A stretch of 64,000 bases of DNA from an uncultured Prevotella sp. (GCA_946624005.1 CAMORS010000006.1:1-64000), one strand, 5' to 3'; shown: positions 35,961 to 46,801, numbered from the stretch's first letter. Made by a program: numbers and translations. The notes: generated by a model from the sequence alone, not told the origin.

Positions 35961-37079
35961 ATGGAAAACATTAAAATCTGGGTAGAAGAGATGATCAGCC
36001 TGACGGGGCTGACAGGCAGCAGTGTGCCCATCCTGCGCCACGTGTTGCTGGTATTGGTGGCCATCATCCTGTCGATGGCGGCAGGACTGCTGTGCCGGAA
36101 GATTTTCGTGCCCATCATCACGAAGCTGACCGCCCGCACCGAAGCGCGATGGGATGATATACTCTTCAACGAACGCGTCTTGGTGTCGGCCTGTCACATC
36201 GTGCCGGCCATCGTCATCTGGCAACTGCTGCCGTGGGTGTTCTACCAGTTTCCGACGGTGCGCGAACTGCTGGGCCGCGCCACAGCCATCTATATCGTCG
36301 TGATGTCAGTGCGCACGGTATTCGTCTTCATCGATGCCATCAAAGAGCTGGAGGGCGACCGCCGCACTTCTACGCAACAGTATATCTTCTCCTTCCTCAG
36401 CGTGTTGCGCGTCTTGATGGTGTTCATCGCCGTCATCATCGTCGTGGCCATCATCATCAACCGCAACCCCGTAACGCTCTTCGCCGGCCTCGGTGCCACG
36501 TCGGCCATCCTGATGCTCATCTTCCAGGACACCATCAAAGGATTGGTGGCCGGCATCCGTCTGACAAGCAACGAGATGCTGCACAAAGGCGACTGGATAA
36601 CGGTGCCCAAAGCCGGTGCCGACGGTATCGTGGAAGACATGTCGCTGACAACGGTGAAGATACGCAACTTCGACAACACCATCGTCACCGTGACACCACA
36701 GACACTCGTCGACGACTCGTTCCAGAACTGGAAGGGAATGCAAGAGAGCGGCGGCCGACGGGTGCGTCGCAGCGTCTACTTCGATTTCCGCAGTATCCGC
36801 AAGGTGGTCAGAGACGAGAAGGAGACGGTCAACCTGACGCTCTTCCGCCAACATATCGAGCAATATCTGCAAGCGAGCGACTTGGTGAACCACGACATGA
36901 CCTGCATGGTGCGGCAGGGTGAACCCACGCAGAGCGGACTGCCCGTAGAGTTCTACTTCTTCCTGAAAGAAAAGGAATGGGTGGCCTACGAGCACCAGGT
37001 GGCCGACTTCATGGAGTATGTCTATGCCACTGCTCCGGAATATGGACTGACCATCTTCCAGCAATTTCCCAAGCAATAG
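35961..37079 (+). CDS. MscS-family mechanosensitive ion channel
   Basis: FAGLGATSAILMLIFQDTIKGLVAGIRLTSNEMLHKGDWITVPKAGADGIVEDMSLTTVKIRNFDNTIVTVTPQTL. Confidence 0.93.
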   Translation: MENIKIWVEEMISLTGLTGSSVPILRHVLLVLVAIILSMAAGLLCRKIFVPIITKLTARTEARWDDILFNERVLVSACHIVPAIVIWQLLPWVFYQFPTVRELLGRATAIYIVVMSVRTVFVFIDAIKELEGDRRTSTQQYIFSFLSVLRVLMVFIAVIIVVAIIINRNPVTLFAGLGATSAILMLIFQDTIKGLVAGIRLTSNEMLHKGDWITVPKAGADGIVEDMSLTTVKIRNFDNTIVTVTPQTLVDDSFQNWKGMQESGGRRVRRSVYFDFRSIRKVVRDEKETVNLTLFRQHIEQYLQASDLVNHDMTCMVRQGEPTQSGLPVEFYFFLKEKEWVAYEHQVADFMEYVYATAPEYGLTIFQQFPKQ

Positions 37080-37085
37080 TCTTTT

Positions 37086-39530
37086 TCAGAAGGGATAGCC
37101 GATGGCGAAATGGAGCGTCTGCGCATCGCGGAAACGCGTGATGTTGTAGAAGCCGCTTTTCGACGTCGGATAGGGCACATGCAGGCCGACACCCCAGTCG
37201 AGGCGGAGGACGAGGAAGTCGAGATCGTATCGCAGACCGACACCCGTACCGACAGCCATCTGTTTCAGCACTTTGCCGAAACTGAACTCTCCCACTTCGA
37301 GCACCTCGTCCACCTCGTCGAAACCAGTATCTTTCTTGAAGTCCCACACATTGCCCGCATCAAGGAACACGGCAGTGTAGAGATTTCCGAAGAGCCTGTG
37401 GCGCAGCTCGAGGTTTGCCTGCAGCTTGATGTCGCCGTTCTGCAAGATGTAGGCAAACGAGTCGTCGATGGGTTCTGAGCGACCCGGCCCGACACCCCTG
37501 ATAGGGAAGGCCCTGACGCTATTGGCACCACCGATATAGAAACGCTCGCTGAAAGGAGAATAGTCGCTATTGCCGAACGAATAGATGAAGCCTCCGCTCA
37601 GATGGCCCACCAACTGTGTGGAGCTGCTGAGCCGCCACGTCTTGGTGAAGTCAGTCTCAAGACGAACAAACTGCGAATAGGGATTCTTGAAGAGTTTCTT
37701 ATCTTTCTCGTTCCACTTCTTCCCACATGCCATCATTCCTAATGAGACCAACGTTCCCGACTCGGCAAGGGTTGTCTCCCAGCGGATGGGATTCATCGTC
37801 CCGGCCGGACTGGTATAGGTATAGGTATAGCGCATCTGCGGGATGAACTGGTCGTCGAGCATCGCGATGAGATAAGGACTCTCAGCCATTTTCGCTATCA
37901 GGCTGTCGGTAAAGCTGTTCATATACTGATACTTCACCGTCAGCGGACTCAGCTCATGACGACTGTTGGCCGACGGCTGCCAACGGTAAGTCCATTCGCC
38001 CGAGACGATGTGCATCTTGTAGTAGCCCGGCCTGCGCACCACATCAGTGGAGAACTTGAGCAGCGTCGTTGGCGTGGAGAAAAATCGGGGACGGCGACGT
38101 CGCTGAGGTGTTGGCTGTTGGGTGTTGGGTGATGATGGTGTCCGATTGAGGCGGTTGGGTGCTGACGACCTTCTGTTGCCGCCAAAGAAGGGAGCAACGA
38201 TGCGTGGAAACTCTATGGAGCCATCGACACCATACTCGTAGGCACTCATGTCCGACTTCGCACTGCTCGTTGACCACTCGTAGGAGCCATGCAGGTTGAT
38301 GTCGAGCTTCTCGCCACCTCGGAAGGCATTGCGCTTGACAAGACCCACCTTCAGCTCTGGTCCCACACGTCCGATGGTGCGCTTCATGAAGTTGCCCTCG
38401 ACATAGAAGTCGTAGGGACGTTCGAAGGTGAAGTTCATCGCCACATCGAGCGTATCGCAGGTAGCGGTTGTGTCGCGCGGAGTGAAGTTGACATCAACCA
38501 TCGAGAACAGACCGGTGGCATTCATCTTGCTGAGCGTCTCCAGGTATTTTTCGTAACTGTAGAGTTGACGGGGGCGTATGCGCATATTGGCCATCAGCAC
38601 ACGAGGGCGGATGGGGGGATTCTTTCCATGATAGTGGAAGGTGAAGTAACGGCGTTGCAGACTGTCGGTCAGTTCCTCCATAAAGGTCTTCCGCATACTG
38701 ACATTCACCCGGCCGATATACCACTGGCGGTTGGCCTCCGGCGGAAGGTCGCCAGCCAGCTGAAAGCGGAGGGAAGCGGTATGCTGAGGTGCGGGGTTCG
38801 GGGTACGAGGTACGAGATGACCATTGTCGCTCCCCGTGTGGAGGGTGTCGGCCAGGAAGAGGGCGTAGGAGGGTTGATAATAGTAGTAGCCGTTGTTGCG
38901 AAAGATGTCGGAGATGCGCGTCCGCTCGGCATCAAGAGCCGTCACGGTGAAGGCATCGCCAGCCTTGATGGCCGGTTCGGAAGAGGCAATGAGGCTGTCG
39001 GCCTCGCCCGAAAAGCCTACGTAGGCAATGCTGTCGACGGTGAGCAACGGACCGGTTGTCACGGTATAGCCTATCTTCTGCTTCTTGGGATTGCCCAACT
39101 GGACGATGTCGTAGTCCACCCTGCCGTGCATATAGCCATGATTCTTCAGCACCTGCGTGGCTACCGAGGCGCGCAAGGCCGGATTGACATTGCTCATCAG
39201 CACCGGCTGTCGGCCGAACGAGCTGGTCAGCCATTGGGCGAACTGGCCTTCGCGGTGGGCATAGTGGTTCCACACCCACAGACCGAAGGAGAAGGGCGAG
39301 CGGTAATAGCTGCTGCCGAAGATGGCGCCGTTGGGTTTCGTTGCCAAGGCAGCCTCCACCTCTGCTTTCGTCTCCTCCAGGTTCTGACGGTAACGCTTGT
39401 CGTTGTCGTCAGAATAGGCTATCTTCGTCAGCCCGACGAAGAGGTGGTCGTCGTCAGGGATATTGCTGGTGGAAGAGCATGCCGCAAGCAGCAGTACGAG
39501 GATGATGGATGCCAGGAGAGACTTATTCAT
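37086..39530 (-). CDS. TamA/BamA-like outer-membrane assembly lipoprotein (POTRA + surface antigen barrel)
   Basis: Lipobox MNKSLLASIILVLLLAACSST; C-terminal FYIGGANSVRAFPIRGVGPGRS...GVGLRYDLDFLVLRLDWGVGLH. Confidence 0.88.
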   Translation of the reverse strand: MNKSLLASIILVLLLAACSSTSNIPDDDHLFVGLTKIAYSDDNDKRYRQNLEETKAEVEAALATKPNGAIFGSSYYRSPFSFGLWVWNHYAHREGQFAQWLTSSFGRQPVLMSNVNPALRASVATQVLKNHGYMHGRVDYDIVQLGNPKKQKIGYTVTTGPLLTVDSIAYVGFSGEADSLIASSEPAIKAGDAFTVTALDAERTRISDIFRNNGYYYYQPSYALFLADTLHTGSDNGHLVPRTPNPAPQHTASLRFQLAGDLPPEANRQWYIGRVNVSMRKTFMEELTDSLQRRYFTFHYHGKNPPIRPRVLMANMRIRPRQLYSYEKYLETLSKMNATGLFSMVDVNFTPRDTTATCDTLDVAMNFTFERPYDFYVEGNFMKRTIGRVGPELKVGLVKRNAFRGGEKLDINLHGSYEWSTSSAKSDMSAYEYGVDGSIEFPRIVAPFFGGNRRSSAPNRLNRTPSSPNTQQPTPQRRRRPRFFSTPTTLLKFSTDVVRRPGYYKMHIVSGEWTYRWQPSANSRHELSPLTVKYQYMNSFTDSLIAKMAESPYLIAMLDDQFIPQMRYTYTYTSPAGTMNPIRWETTLAESGTLVSLGMMACGKKWNEKDKKLFKNPYSQFVRLETDFTKTWRLSSSTQLVGHLSGGFIYSFGNSDYSPFSERFYIGGANSVRAFPIRGVGPGRSEPIDDSFAYILQNGDIKLQANLELRHRLFGNLYTAVFLDAGNVWDFKKDTGFDEVDEVLEVGEFSFGKVLKQMAVGTGVGLRYDLDFLVLRLDWGVGLHVPYPTSKSGFYNITRFRDAQTLHFAIGYPF
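38784..38825 (-). repeat. Heptamer half-element in the tamA-like gene
   Basis: GAGGTGCGGGGTTCGGGGTACGAGGTACGAGATGACC = NGHLVPRTPNPAP in frame. Confidence 0.75.
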
Positions 39531-42500
39531 GGGTGGTGGGTGATGGTTGGTGGATGATGGTCGTGTCCGATGGTGAACGATGGAGGCTGTCTCGGGGCGC
39601 AACGGGGCGCAACGGGGCATAGGGCTGTTCGCTCTTCAGGCTGAAGATGTCCTTGAAATGTTGTAGCGAGCGTCGCCAGATGAAGCCGACGCCATATTCC
39701 TGCGTATAGCCGTCGAGCCAGTCGTAGACGTTGTTCTCGTAGAAGAGCTTGACATATTTGTTGGCCGTGTCGTCGAGACGGTATTCGAAGGTGACATTGT
39801 CGAAGAACGACTGGTTCTGGTTGGGTATGTCCGAACCGGTCGACACCTTGCCGCCGATGGCTATCTTCAGACGGTTGTTCCAGAAGCGCTTAGCGAACTT
39901 GAACGAATAGTCGGTGTGCATGTTGCCCGTAGCATCGGTGGTATTGTCGAGACCGACGGAGAAGTCGAGCGTGCGCAAGGCATTGCCCGTTATCTGGTTG
40001 ATCTCGCTTTGCAGGAACGAGTTGAGGGCACTGTTCATCGAGAAGCCGTTGGTGTTGCCATCGGCCAGGTACATGCCTGTGGTGAGCATCGTCACGGCCA
40101 GCTTGCCACGCTGTTCGACCGACATCGTCTGCAGCTCGCCGTGCAGCTGCATGTCCTGCGGTGCATCGAGGGTGAACTCCAGTCCCATGTCGTTCAGTGT
40201 CTTGGTGATGATGACGCCGCAGTCGAAGTAGACGCTACGCCCCACCCCATTGTCGCCCGACACCGTGGCCTTCACCTCCTCGGTGGCGGTGATATTGAGC
40301 GTTGGGTTCATCGGGTCGCCCGTAAACTCGATATAGCTGCCATCCTGGATGGTGAACGTCTTAAGCGGTATGACGGGAAGCGAATATTTCATCTCGCCGT
40401 TGCTCAGCGTGTAGCGTCCCGTCAGACGAAGGTCGTCGGCGGTGTTGTACATCATGCGCAGCGTGCCGCCACCCATCAGGTCGATATAGTTGGTCTTGTC
40501 GGCATTGAGATAAGCCATCACATGAGCGCCCTTCGATACGTCTACCGTCATGTCCATCGAGAAACCGTTCAGCGGCGGACGGTTGACGACGGTCTGCGTC
40601 GTGTCGGTGAAGTCGGTGAACTTCACCAGCCCATCCAACTGGTTGTCGGTGGTCAGCGGTGAGTCGCGCAAGATATAGTTGACGTCTGACGTGCCGAGCA
40701 CATCGAGCTTACCCCGCAGCTTCAGGTTGTTGAGCGGTCCGTCCATGCGTCCGAAGAAGTTGACGAAAGCCTCACCGAAGGCCACACTGCGGTTGTTCTC
40801 TTTGGCATCAATCAGCTTGAAGTTCTCAGCCCGCATGCGTACGTTCATCCGTACGTCGTCGAGATTGGAGAAGTCGATGTCGCCCGCCATGTTCAGTGGA
40901 TTCTCGTTGTAGGCATACATCTCGAAATTCTCCAACAGCAGATGGCTGCCCACGATGCGCACGGGGTCGTTGCTGAAGCGCATATCCAGACCGTAGGGCA
41001 CACTGACGAGGTGGCATGAGTCGAGGAACACCTCGCCATCCACCTTCGGTCGTTCGAGTGTTCCCTTGATTTTGATGTCGCCCTCGCCGTAGCCTTTGAA
41101 CCCGAACAGCTGATCGGGAATGAAACCGTTGACCAGCGAGATGGGCAACCGGTTGAGCGACAAGACGGCATCGATGGCATCCTTGCGGTCGGCATTGTAG
41201 GTGCCGTTGATGGTGCCCACCTCCTGTCCCTCCACCTCGAGCGTACCATCGACGAAGTGCGACCCGTCGTCGAGCGGCATATAGACAAACTCGGTGCCAA
41301 GGTTGCCCATGTAGTTTCCTTCGTAGGTGAGCTTCTCGATGTTCATCGCCGACGACACGGTGAAGTGCTCTTCGTCTTGAACATAGTGATAGTCGCCGTT
41401 GACAAGACCGGTAATATCGGGTAGGTAGGGGATGACAGACGTTATCTCCTGCAGGTCGAGCTTGTTGAGCGAAAGGGTAAGGTCTTGCAATGCCTCGAGA
41501 TTGTCGTCGTTAGAATAGACTTTCAAGCCAGTACCGTCGTCGGCCAGGATGTCGAGGTTGGCCGATATGCGTTGGTTGTCGGCCAGGAACACATAGTTGT
41601 CGGCATTGATGCGTGCCGGCCGATAGGCGATGACGGCATCCTTATCGTCGAGATGCAGGCGAATGCCATTCTGTTCCATCGCTGCCTCGGCACCAAGGCG
41701 AACACCCAGCTTGTCGGCAGCATCATAGTAGCGCAGGTTGACATTGGCACCGCGCTCGATGAGCCGGCCGTCGAAAAGCGTGTTGAAGACGAACTGTGGA
41801 TTCTTCGTGTTGTTTCGTATCTGTCCGTTGAACGTGATGTTGGTAGAGTCAGAGACGAAATTGACGCGCACGGTGTCCAACTGCATACTGTCGACCATCA
41901 GCGTGAGCAACTCGATGTTGCCGTTGAGACCGTCAGCAGGCGATGTCTCCATACGGATGCGGGCATCCTGGAAAGTGTAGCCCATGTCTTCCAGCATCTT
42001 GCTGAAAAGATTGTCGCGACCGCTGCGCAGCGAGATGTGGGCATTGGGGAATAGCTGCCGCAATGCCATCTGGTCGATGCGTCGCTCTGCTGTCTGCCGC
42101 TTTGCCTCATCAAGGAGGTTGTTGCCCACATTGAGTAGCTTCTTGTAGCCACCGGAGGCATTGAGGTTCAGACTGAAGTCGCCGCTCTGAACAACGGCAT
42201 GGGTCGTATCGCGACGAGTGAGCAGGTCGAGTGAGATGTCGCCGGGCCGATAGACATTGCCATTGGTGATGGTGAGATCGGAGGCAAACCCCTGCACTTG
42301 ATAGAAGTCGTTGAAGTCGGTAGCGAGGTCAAAATGGCCACAGCCGCTGATGGTCAGGGGCTCGTCGGTGAGGTGCAGACTGTAGAGGTCGGCATGCTGG
42401 AGGTCGGCCGATACCGTTCCACGGACGACGGGCGATTTGCGTTGCGAGCGCTGCGTGCTGTAGCTCTGGATGGTGCTGGTCAGAGCGTCGACGTTGATGA

Positions 42501-44355
42501 GTCCTTTCAGCAAAGGGTTGTCGGCATTGATGTCGGCATGAATCTTCCCGTTGGCGATATTCGCCTTACCCTTGATGCCGTCGAGGTTGTATTGTCCGAA
42601 GCCAAACTTCGAGATATCCACCGTGGCATCGAACTTTGCACGGGGCGAGAGGAAGTCGGTTCCGGCACCTTTGAGCTGTAGGTTGCCCGAGAAGGCCGTC
42701 ATGTCCATATTGGGCAGAAAGTGTTTGATTTGCAGATTGTTGGCCTTGACATCTGCATTATAGGCCATCGTCTGGGTATCGACAGAGCCTTTCAGCTTCA
42801 GCGTGCCGCCACCCTCCGTGGCTGTCACATCGGCCGTATAGCGTGCGCCGTCGGCCTTGATGTTGCCCTTCAATGCGATGCCTTTCGGGATGCGCACACC
42901 ACCCATCGTCTCGGGCGGCACCATCTGCGAGATGAAGCCGATGTCGTGTGCCTTTGCATCGAGGTTGACATCAGCCTTCAAACGGTCAGGACGGTCGAGA
43001 TTGGCGATGGTTCCTGAAGCGTTGATATCGAAGGCCGACGGCAGTTTGGCATTGACACCCACCAGACGGAGCTGCTTCATATTGCCACGCACAACACCCT
43101 TGACGGTAAGCGGCTGATTGGGCCAGCGAGCCAGCATCCTTGAAGTAATGTCTGAACTCCTGAACTCCTGAACTCCTGAACTCCCCAATATCTTCACGAT
43201 GTCCTGCTTGCCGATAGAGGCATTGGTCGTGATGTTCATCTCGCCGGGATGCTGTTCGCCGAAGGTGTTCATGTCCATCGCCACCTGTGCATCGATGCTC
43301 GATTCGGGTGTCCGCAGTCGCATGTCGGGCAGCTGCAGCTGCTTCTCGTCGAGCTTCACATGGCCCGAAAGCTCGTCTATCTGCAGTCCGCACTTCTCCT
43401 TCAGCGATGCTTTCTTCAGGTTCAGCGAGAGCTGGAAAGGGGTGGTGCGGATGGAATCCGCATTGGAAGAGACGGAACTGCTGGGGGATGAGGGTTGGGA
43501 GGGGGATGATGAGAGGGCCGTCTGCCCACTCTTGTAGTACAGGGAGTCAGCGTCTATCTGTATGTCCGACAGGCTCAGGTGGTTGTAGTCGAGTCCCGGC
43601 TGTCGGGGGGAGAAACGGTTGTCGTAGGCCAGCTGGCCGTCGCTCCAGTTGAGATGGCCGATACGGTAGTCGCTTTTCGCCAAATCGAAAGCTCCGCTGT
43701 CGGCGGCCATCTTACCTATATTAATATATGCGCGCGTAGTATCGCCAGGCATCGTGAGGTTCACCTGCGAACGCTCGATGTTGAGGCGGTCGACAAGTAT
43801 CTTCCAACGGTTTTCGCTCTCGGTAGTGTCTTCGGGAACAGAGTCATTCAAGACAACATGGACATCAGCATCTGCCAGCAGCGCATCGTCGATGCGCATG
43901 GTCTCTGCCTTGAGGTCGATACCATGACTCTGCACCGACAGTCGGCCGGCGGAGCCTTTCACACGCGCCTCCTTGACGAAGTCGGTGGTGTTGAAGCGCA
44001 TGTCGTGGAAGTCGAGGGCATCGATCTCTACCCTATTCTTGAAGAGCGGCAACAACTGAACGTCGACGACGAGGCGACGAACATCGGCCACAGTGTCTCT
44101 AAGTTGCGGCAGCGAGTCGTTCTGCTTCAGGACGCGCAGCCCCTCCACGCTGAGATCCAGCGGAAAGGCCAGGTGGACGTGCTCTACGGTGATGTCCATG
44201 CCCGTCTTCTCGCTGGCCACCCGTGCCACCTTCTGCACGGCCCAGTTCTGCACGGCGGGGATATACAACGCTCCTGCCAACATGGCGACAAGCACCACGG
44301 GCAGCAAAACGACGATGGCTATCCACTTCAGCACTTTCTTCATATCAACTGACAA
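39523..44355 (-). CDS. TamB-like translocation and assembly module protein (DUF490)
   Basis: 1610 aa, N-terminal TM, AsmA-like repeats, C-terminal DUF490 motif; overlaps the tamA start. Confidence 0.9.
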   Translation of the reverse strand: MSVDMKKVLKWIAIVVLLPVVLVAMLAGALYIPAVQNWAVQKVARVASEKTGMDITVEHVHLAFPLDLSVEGLRVLKQNDSLPQLRDTVADVRRLVVDVQLLPLFKNRVEIDALDFHDMRFNTTDFVKEARVKGSAGRLSVQSHGIDLKAETMRIDDALLADADVHVVLNDSVPEDTTESENRWKILVDRLNIERSQVNLTMPGDTTRAYINIGKMAADSGAFDLAKSDYRIGHLNWSDGQLAYDNRFSPRQPGLDYNHLSLSDIQIDADSLYYKSGQTALSSSPSQPSSPSSSVSSNADSIRTTPFQLSLNLKKASLKEKCGLQIDELSGHVKLDEKQLQLPDMRLRTPESSIDAQVAMDMNTFGEQHPGEMNITTNASIGKQDIVKILGSSGVQEFRSSDITSRMLARWPNQPLTVKGVVRGNMKQLRLVGVNAKLPSAFDINASGTIANLDRPDRLKADVNLDAKAHDIGFISQMVPPETMGGVRIPKGIALKGNIKADGARYTADVTATEGGGTLKLKGSVDTQTMAYNADVKANNLQIKHFLPNMDMTAFSGNLQLKGAGTDFLSPRAKFDATVDISKFGFGQYNLDGIKGKANIANGKIHADINADNPLLKGLINVDALTSTIQSYSTQRSQRKSPVVRGTVSADLQHADLYSLHLTDEPLTISGCGHFDLATDFNDFYQVQGFASDLTITNGNVYRPGDISLDLLTRRDTTHAVVQSGDFSLNLNASGGYKKLLNVGNNLLDEAKRQTAERRIDQMALRQLFPNAHISLRSGRDNLFSKMLEDMGYTFQDARIRMETSPADGLNGNIELLTLMVDSMQLDTVRVNFVSDSTNITFNGQIRNNTKNPQFVFNTLFDGRLIERGANVNLRYYDAADKLGVRLGAEAAMEQNGIRLHLDDKDAVIAYRPARINADNYVFLADNQRISANLDILADDGTGLKVYSNDDNLEALQDLTLSLNKLDLQEITSVIPYLPDITGLVNGDYHYVQDEEHFTVSSAMNIEKLTYEGNYMGNLGTEFVYMPLDDGSHFVDGTLEVEGQEVGTINGTYNADRKDAIDAVLSLNRLPISLVNGFIPDQLFGFKGYGEGDIKIKGTLERPKVDGEVFLDSCHLVSVPYGLDMRFSNDPVRIVGSHLLLENFEMYAYNENPLNMAGDIDFSNLDDVRMNVRMRAENFKLIDAKENNRSVAFGEAFVNFFGRMDGPLNNLKLRGKLDVLGTSDVNYILRDSPLTTDNQLDGLVKFTDFTDTTQTVVNRPPLNGFSMDMTVDVSKGAHVMAYLNADKTNYIDLMGGGTLRMMYNTADDLRLTGRYTLSNGEMKYSLPVIPLKTFTIQDGSYIEFTGDPMNPTLNITATEEVKATVSGDNGVGRSVYFDCGVIITKTLNDMGLEFTLDAPQDMQLHGELQTMSVEQRGKLAVTMLTTGMYLADGNTNGFSMNSALNSFLQSEINQITGNALRTLDFSVGLDNTTDATGNMHTDYSFKFAKRFWNNRLKIAIGGKVSTGSDIPNQNQSFFDNVTFEYRLDDTANKYVKLFYENNVYDWLDGYTQEYGVGFIWRRSLQHFKDIFSLKSEQPYAPLRPVAPRDSLHRSPSDTTIIHQPSPTTHE
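43140..43182 (-). repeat. Octamer CTGAACTC tandem repeat inside the tamB-like gene
   Basis: TGTCTGAACTCCTGAACTCCTGAACTCCTGAACTCC; same unit as the trkA-trkH intergenic repeat. Confidence 0.9.
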
Positions 44356-44440
44356 AAGATGCGCTTTGCTCTTGATTGCGCGCTTTTGCCTGCAAAATTA
44401 CTATATTTTTTTAGAATACGCCAACTGTAAGGCGAAAATT

Positions 44441-46471
44441 TTAGATTTTGGACTGATAGACGATGTCTGGCAGCGCATCCTTGCCCTCGATGTCGGTCAG
44501 CACGAAGGTGAACATCCACTTGTTGAGCCGCACTCCCTGAGCAGCGACGTAGGGCAGCTTGATGAACACTTTGTTCCACCCGCGTCGAAGTTGTACCACA
44601 ACGGGCTTTCGTGCCGTCAGGTTCTCGTTCTTCAGCGGTGTCTCGTTGTCAACACGTTCAAGACTGGCATTGTCCCATGAGGGGGGCAGCAGCTCTTCGT
44701 CGTTCACCCACAGGCGCGAGCCTTTGCGGTCCCACCGACCATCGCAGGGAGCAAGGTCTTTCTCTGATCGGCCATAGTTCTGAAACTCAACAAGGGCACC
44801 CGCTTTCTGCTCTTTAGGCGAGAATACATACGTCCAAGCGTAAGCTGTCTGTCCGAGTTGTGGGTCGGCATAGAAGCCAGGCACGATGGTTCCCCACGTA
44901 TGTCGCAGATAGACAGCAGCACCGACGGCCTCACCCGTATTGTACGTCTGTCCCTGCCAGGTATAGCTCGGTTTCGGTCCTTCCGTCTCGGGTGGCAGCA
45001 CTTTGTCGGCATCGCCGTCGTTAGGAAAGGCGTCGGTGATGGTCCACCTGACGTTTGTCTGCCGGACATAGGGGATGTTCTCTTCAACAAGCGAATGGGC
45101 TTTGTGGAAGAGGAAACGCTGCTCCCACGAGACAAACTCCTCGAGTTCTTCACCCACTGTGGGGAGCAGTGTGCCGCCATCTTCAATATACTGACTGCCG
45201 CCACCCTTCCAAGCTCGCTCAGCGGATGCCAGCACATTGGCATAGACGTTGTTCTGCCGCATGATGCCTTGCTCGTCCTCGATGTAGCGATCGTTCCATA
45301 CGGCAGTAATCTCACCGGCTATTTCCTCCGAGCCTTGCTGCCTGTAGTAGATATTGCTGCGATAGATTCCCACGAGATCGGCAAAGACATCGAAGTGGTT
45401 GACATAGTTATAGCGACAGTCGATGTTGGCCATTCCGGCTATCTTCTTGCCCGCAGTGCTCCACATCTGCGTCATGTCGGCACCCATACTGTTGGTGATG
45501 CTGACGCCGCTGATAGGATTCCAGACGACAACGCGCCTGCCCTTATTGTGGATATGCGAGGTAATGGTTTCGAGGAAGCCGTTGTAGGTGATAGCCTGTT
45601 CGTCGGCTCCGATATGGATATAGGGCGCATCGGCAAACACGTCCATCAGTTCGTCGAGGATATGCTTCAGCTCTTCCACCCCCTGGTCGGTCTGCATGGA
45701 ATGCCCCATTGCCCGCACGAAGGCGGCACTATGGCCAGGCATGTCGATCTCGGGGATGACGGTTATTCCGTAGTCGGCTGCTGTCCGGACGATGTCGCGA
45801 CACTCTTCCTGCGTATAGTATTTCCCGGCAAAGCGTGTCATCGTGCTTGCTGCGGTGAGCTGCGGATACCGCTTCACCTCGAAGCGCCACGCCTGGTTCT
45901 CCGTCAGATGGAAGTGGAACGTGTTCACTTTGAAGCGTCCCAACAGTCGGAGTTGCTTCTTCAGCTCAGCGACGCTGATGTAGCTGCGCCCCACATCGTG
46001 CATCAAGCCGCGCAGCTTGAAGGCCGGCCAGTCGACAATCTCGCAGGCCTCCACTTGGTTCTCAGGCGTTCCTTCCATCAGTTGGGCGAAGGTCTGAATG
46101 GCACGGATGACGCCTGTCTCGGTGACAGCTACGATGCGGATGCTCTTCTTGCTTACGCTGAGTCGGTAGGCCTCGTTGGGATAGCCTGCCAAAAGATAGT
46201 CGTAGGCACCCTCGATACTGTCTGCCCATGCTATTTCCACATGGGGAGCCTCTACGTTGTCGGTGGGCTGCTGGCCTGTCAGGTGGCGGAATGCCCTGAC
46301 GACACGCTCGGATGGTTGACTGGCGAAGCAGAGACGCCCCGTCAGCATCAGGGGAGCCGCACCTTCAGTCATCGTCACCTGCTTCGGCATCGGCAAGAGG
46401 TGTTCTACCTTTCCTTCTGCCACGACTGTCATCGCCAAAGCCAACACTGCGAAAAACATTCTGATTTTCAT
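44441..46471 (-). CDS. GH20 beta-N-acetylhexosaminidase
   Basis: FKLRGLMHDVGRSYISVAELKKQLRLLGRFKVNTFHFHLTENQAWRFEV; HIGADEQ catalytic motif. Start uncertain. Confidence 0.9.
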   Translation of the reverse strand: MKIRMFFAVLALAMTVVAEGKVEHLLPMPKQVTMTEGAAPLMLTGRLCFASQPSERVVRAFRHLTGQQPTDNVEAPHVEIAWADSIEGAYDYLLAGYPNEAYRLSVSKKSIRIVAVTETGVIRAIQTFAQLMEGTPENQVEACEIVDWPAFKLRGLMHDVGRSYISVAELKKQLRLLGRFKVNTFHFHLTENQAWRFEVKRYPQLTAASTMTRFAGKYYTQEECRDIVRTAADYGITVIPEIDMPGHSAAFVRAMGHSMQTDQGVEELKHILDELMDVFADAPYIHIGADEQAITYNGFLETITSHIHNKGRRVVVWNPISGVSITNSMGADMTQMWSTAGKKIAGMANIDCRYNYVNHFDVFADLVGIYRSNIYYRQQGSEEIAGEITAVWNDRYIEDEQGIMRQNNVYANVLASAERAWKGGGSQYIEDGGTLLPTVGEELEEFVSWEQRFLFHKAHSLVEENIPYVRQTNVRWTITDAFPNDGDADKVLPPETEGPKPSYTWQGQTYNTGEAVGAAVYLRHTWGTIVPGFYADPQLGQTAYAWTYVFSPKEQKAGALVEFQNYGRSEKDLAPCDGRWDRKGSRLWVNDEELLPPSWDNASLERVDNETPLKNENLTARKPVVVQLRRGWNKVFIKLPYVAAQGVRLNKWMFTFVLTDIEGKDALPDIVYQSKI

Positions 46472-46605
46472 ACGTGCAAATATAGCCATAATATTCCGTT
46501 CACGGAACAATCACAAGCAGAAAGTCACAGTATATTCTTGTTATTTACGTTTTTTTAAGCAATCAGCAGCGGCAAATCACGATGCAATATGCGGCTTATT
46601 GCGAT

Positions 46606-46693
46606 ACTACATTAATAAAGTAGTCGCACTACATTAATAATGTAGTCTCACTACATTAATAAGGTAGTCACACTACATTAATAAGGTAGTGTT
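46606..46693. repeat. Four tandem 22-bp iterons ACTACATTAATAANGTAGTCNC
   Basis: ACTACATTAATAAAGTAGTCGC / ...ATGTAGTCTC / ...AGGTAGTCAC / ...AGGTAGTGTT. Confidence 0.95.
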
Positions 46694-46801
46694 GCCGTTT
46701 GCCGCAAATTGCATGACGACGGATGGCATATTGAAGCATGACAAGCGGCATCTTCAACGATGCAATATGATATAAAATTGGTCAAAAAAAGGGGCGTTGT
46801 G

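Noticed and set aside
38289-39557. 422-aa plus-strand ORF
   Set aside because: Antisense to the tamA-like gene.
44858-46558. 566-aa plus-strand ORF
   Set aside because: Antisense to GH20, which has the HIGADE catalytic motif.
46606-46693. CRISPR array
   Set aside because: Direct 22-bp tandem units with no spacers.
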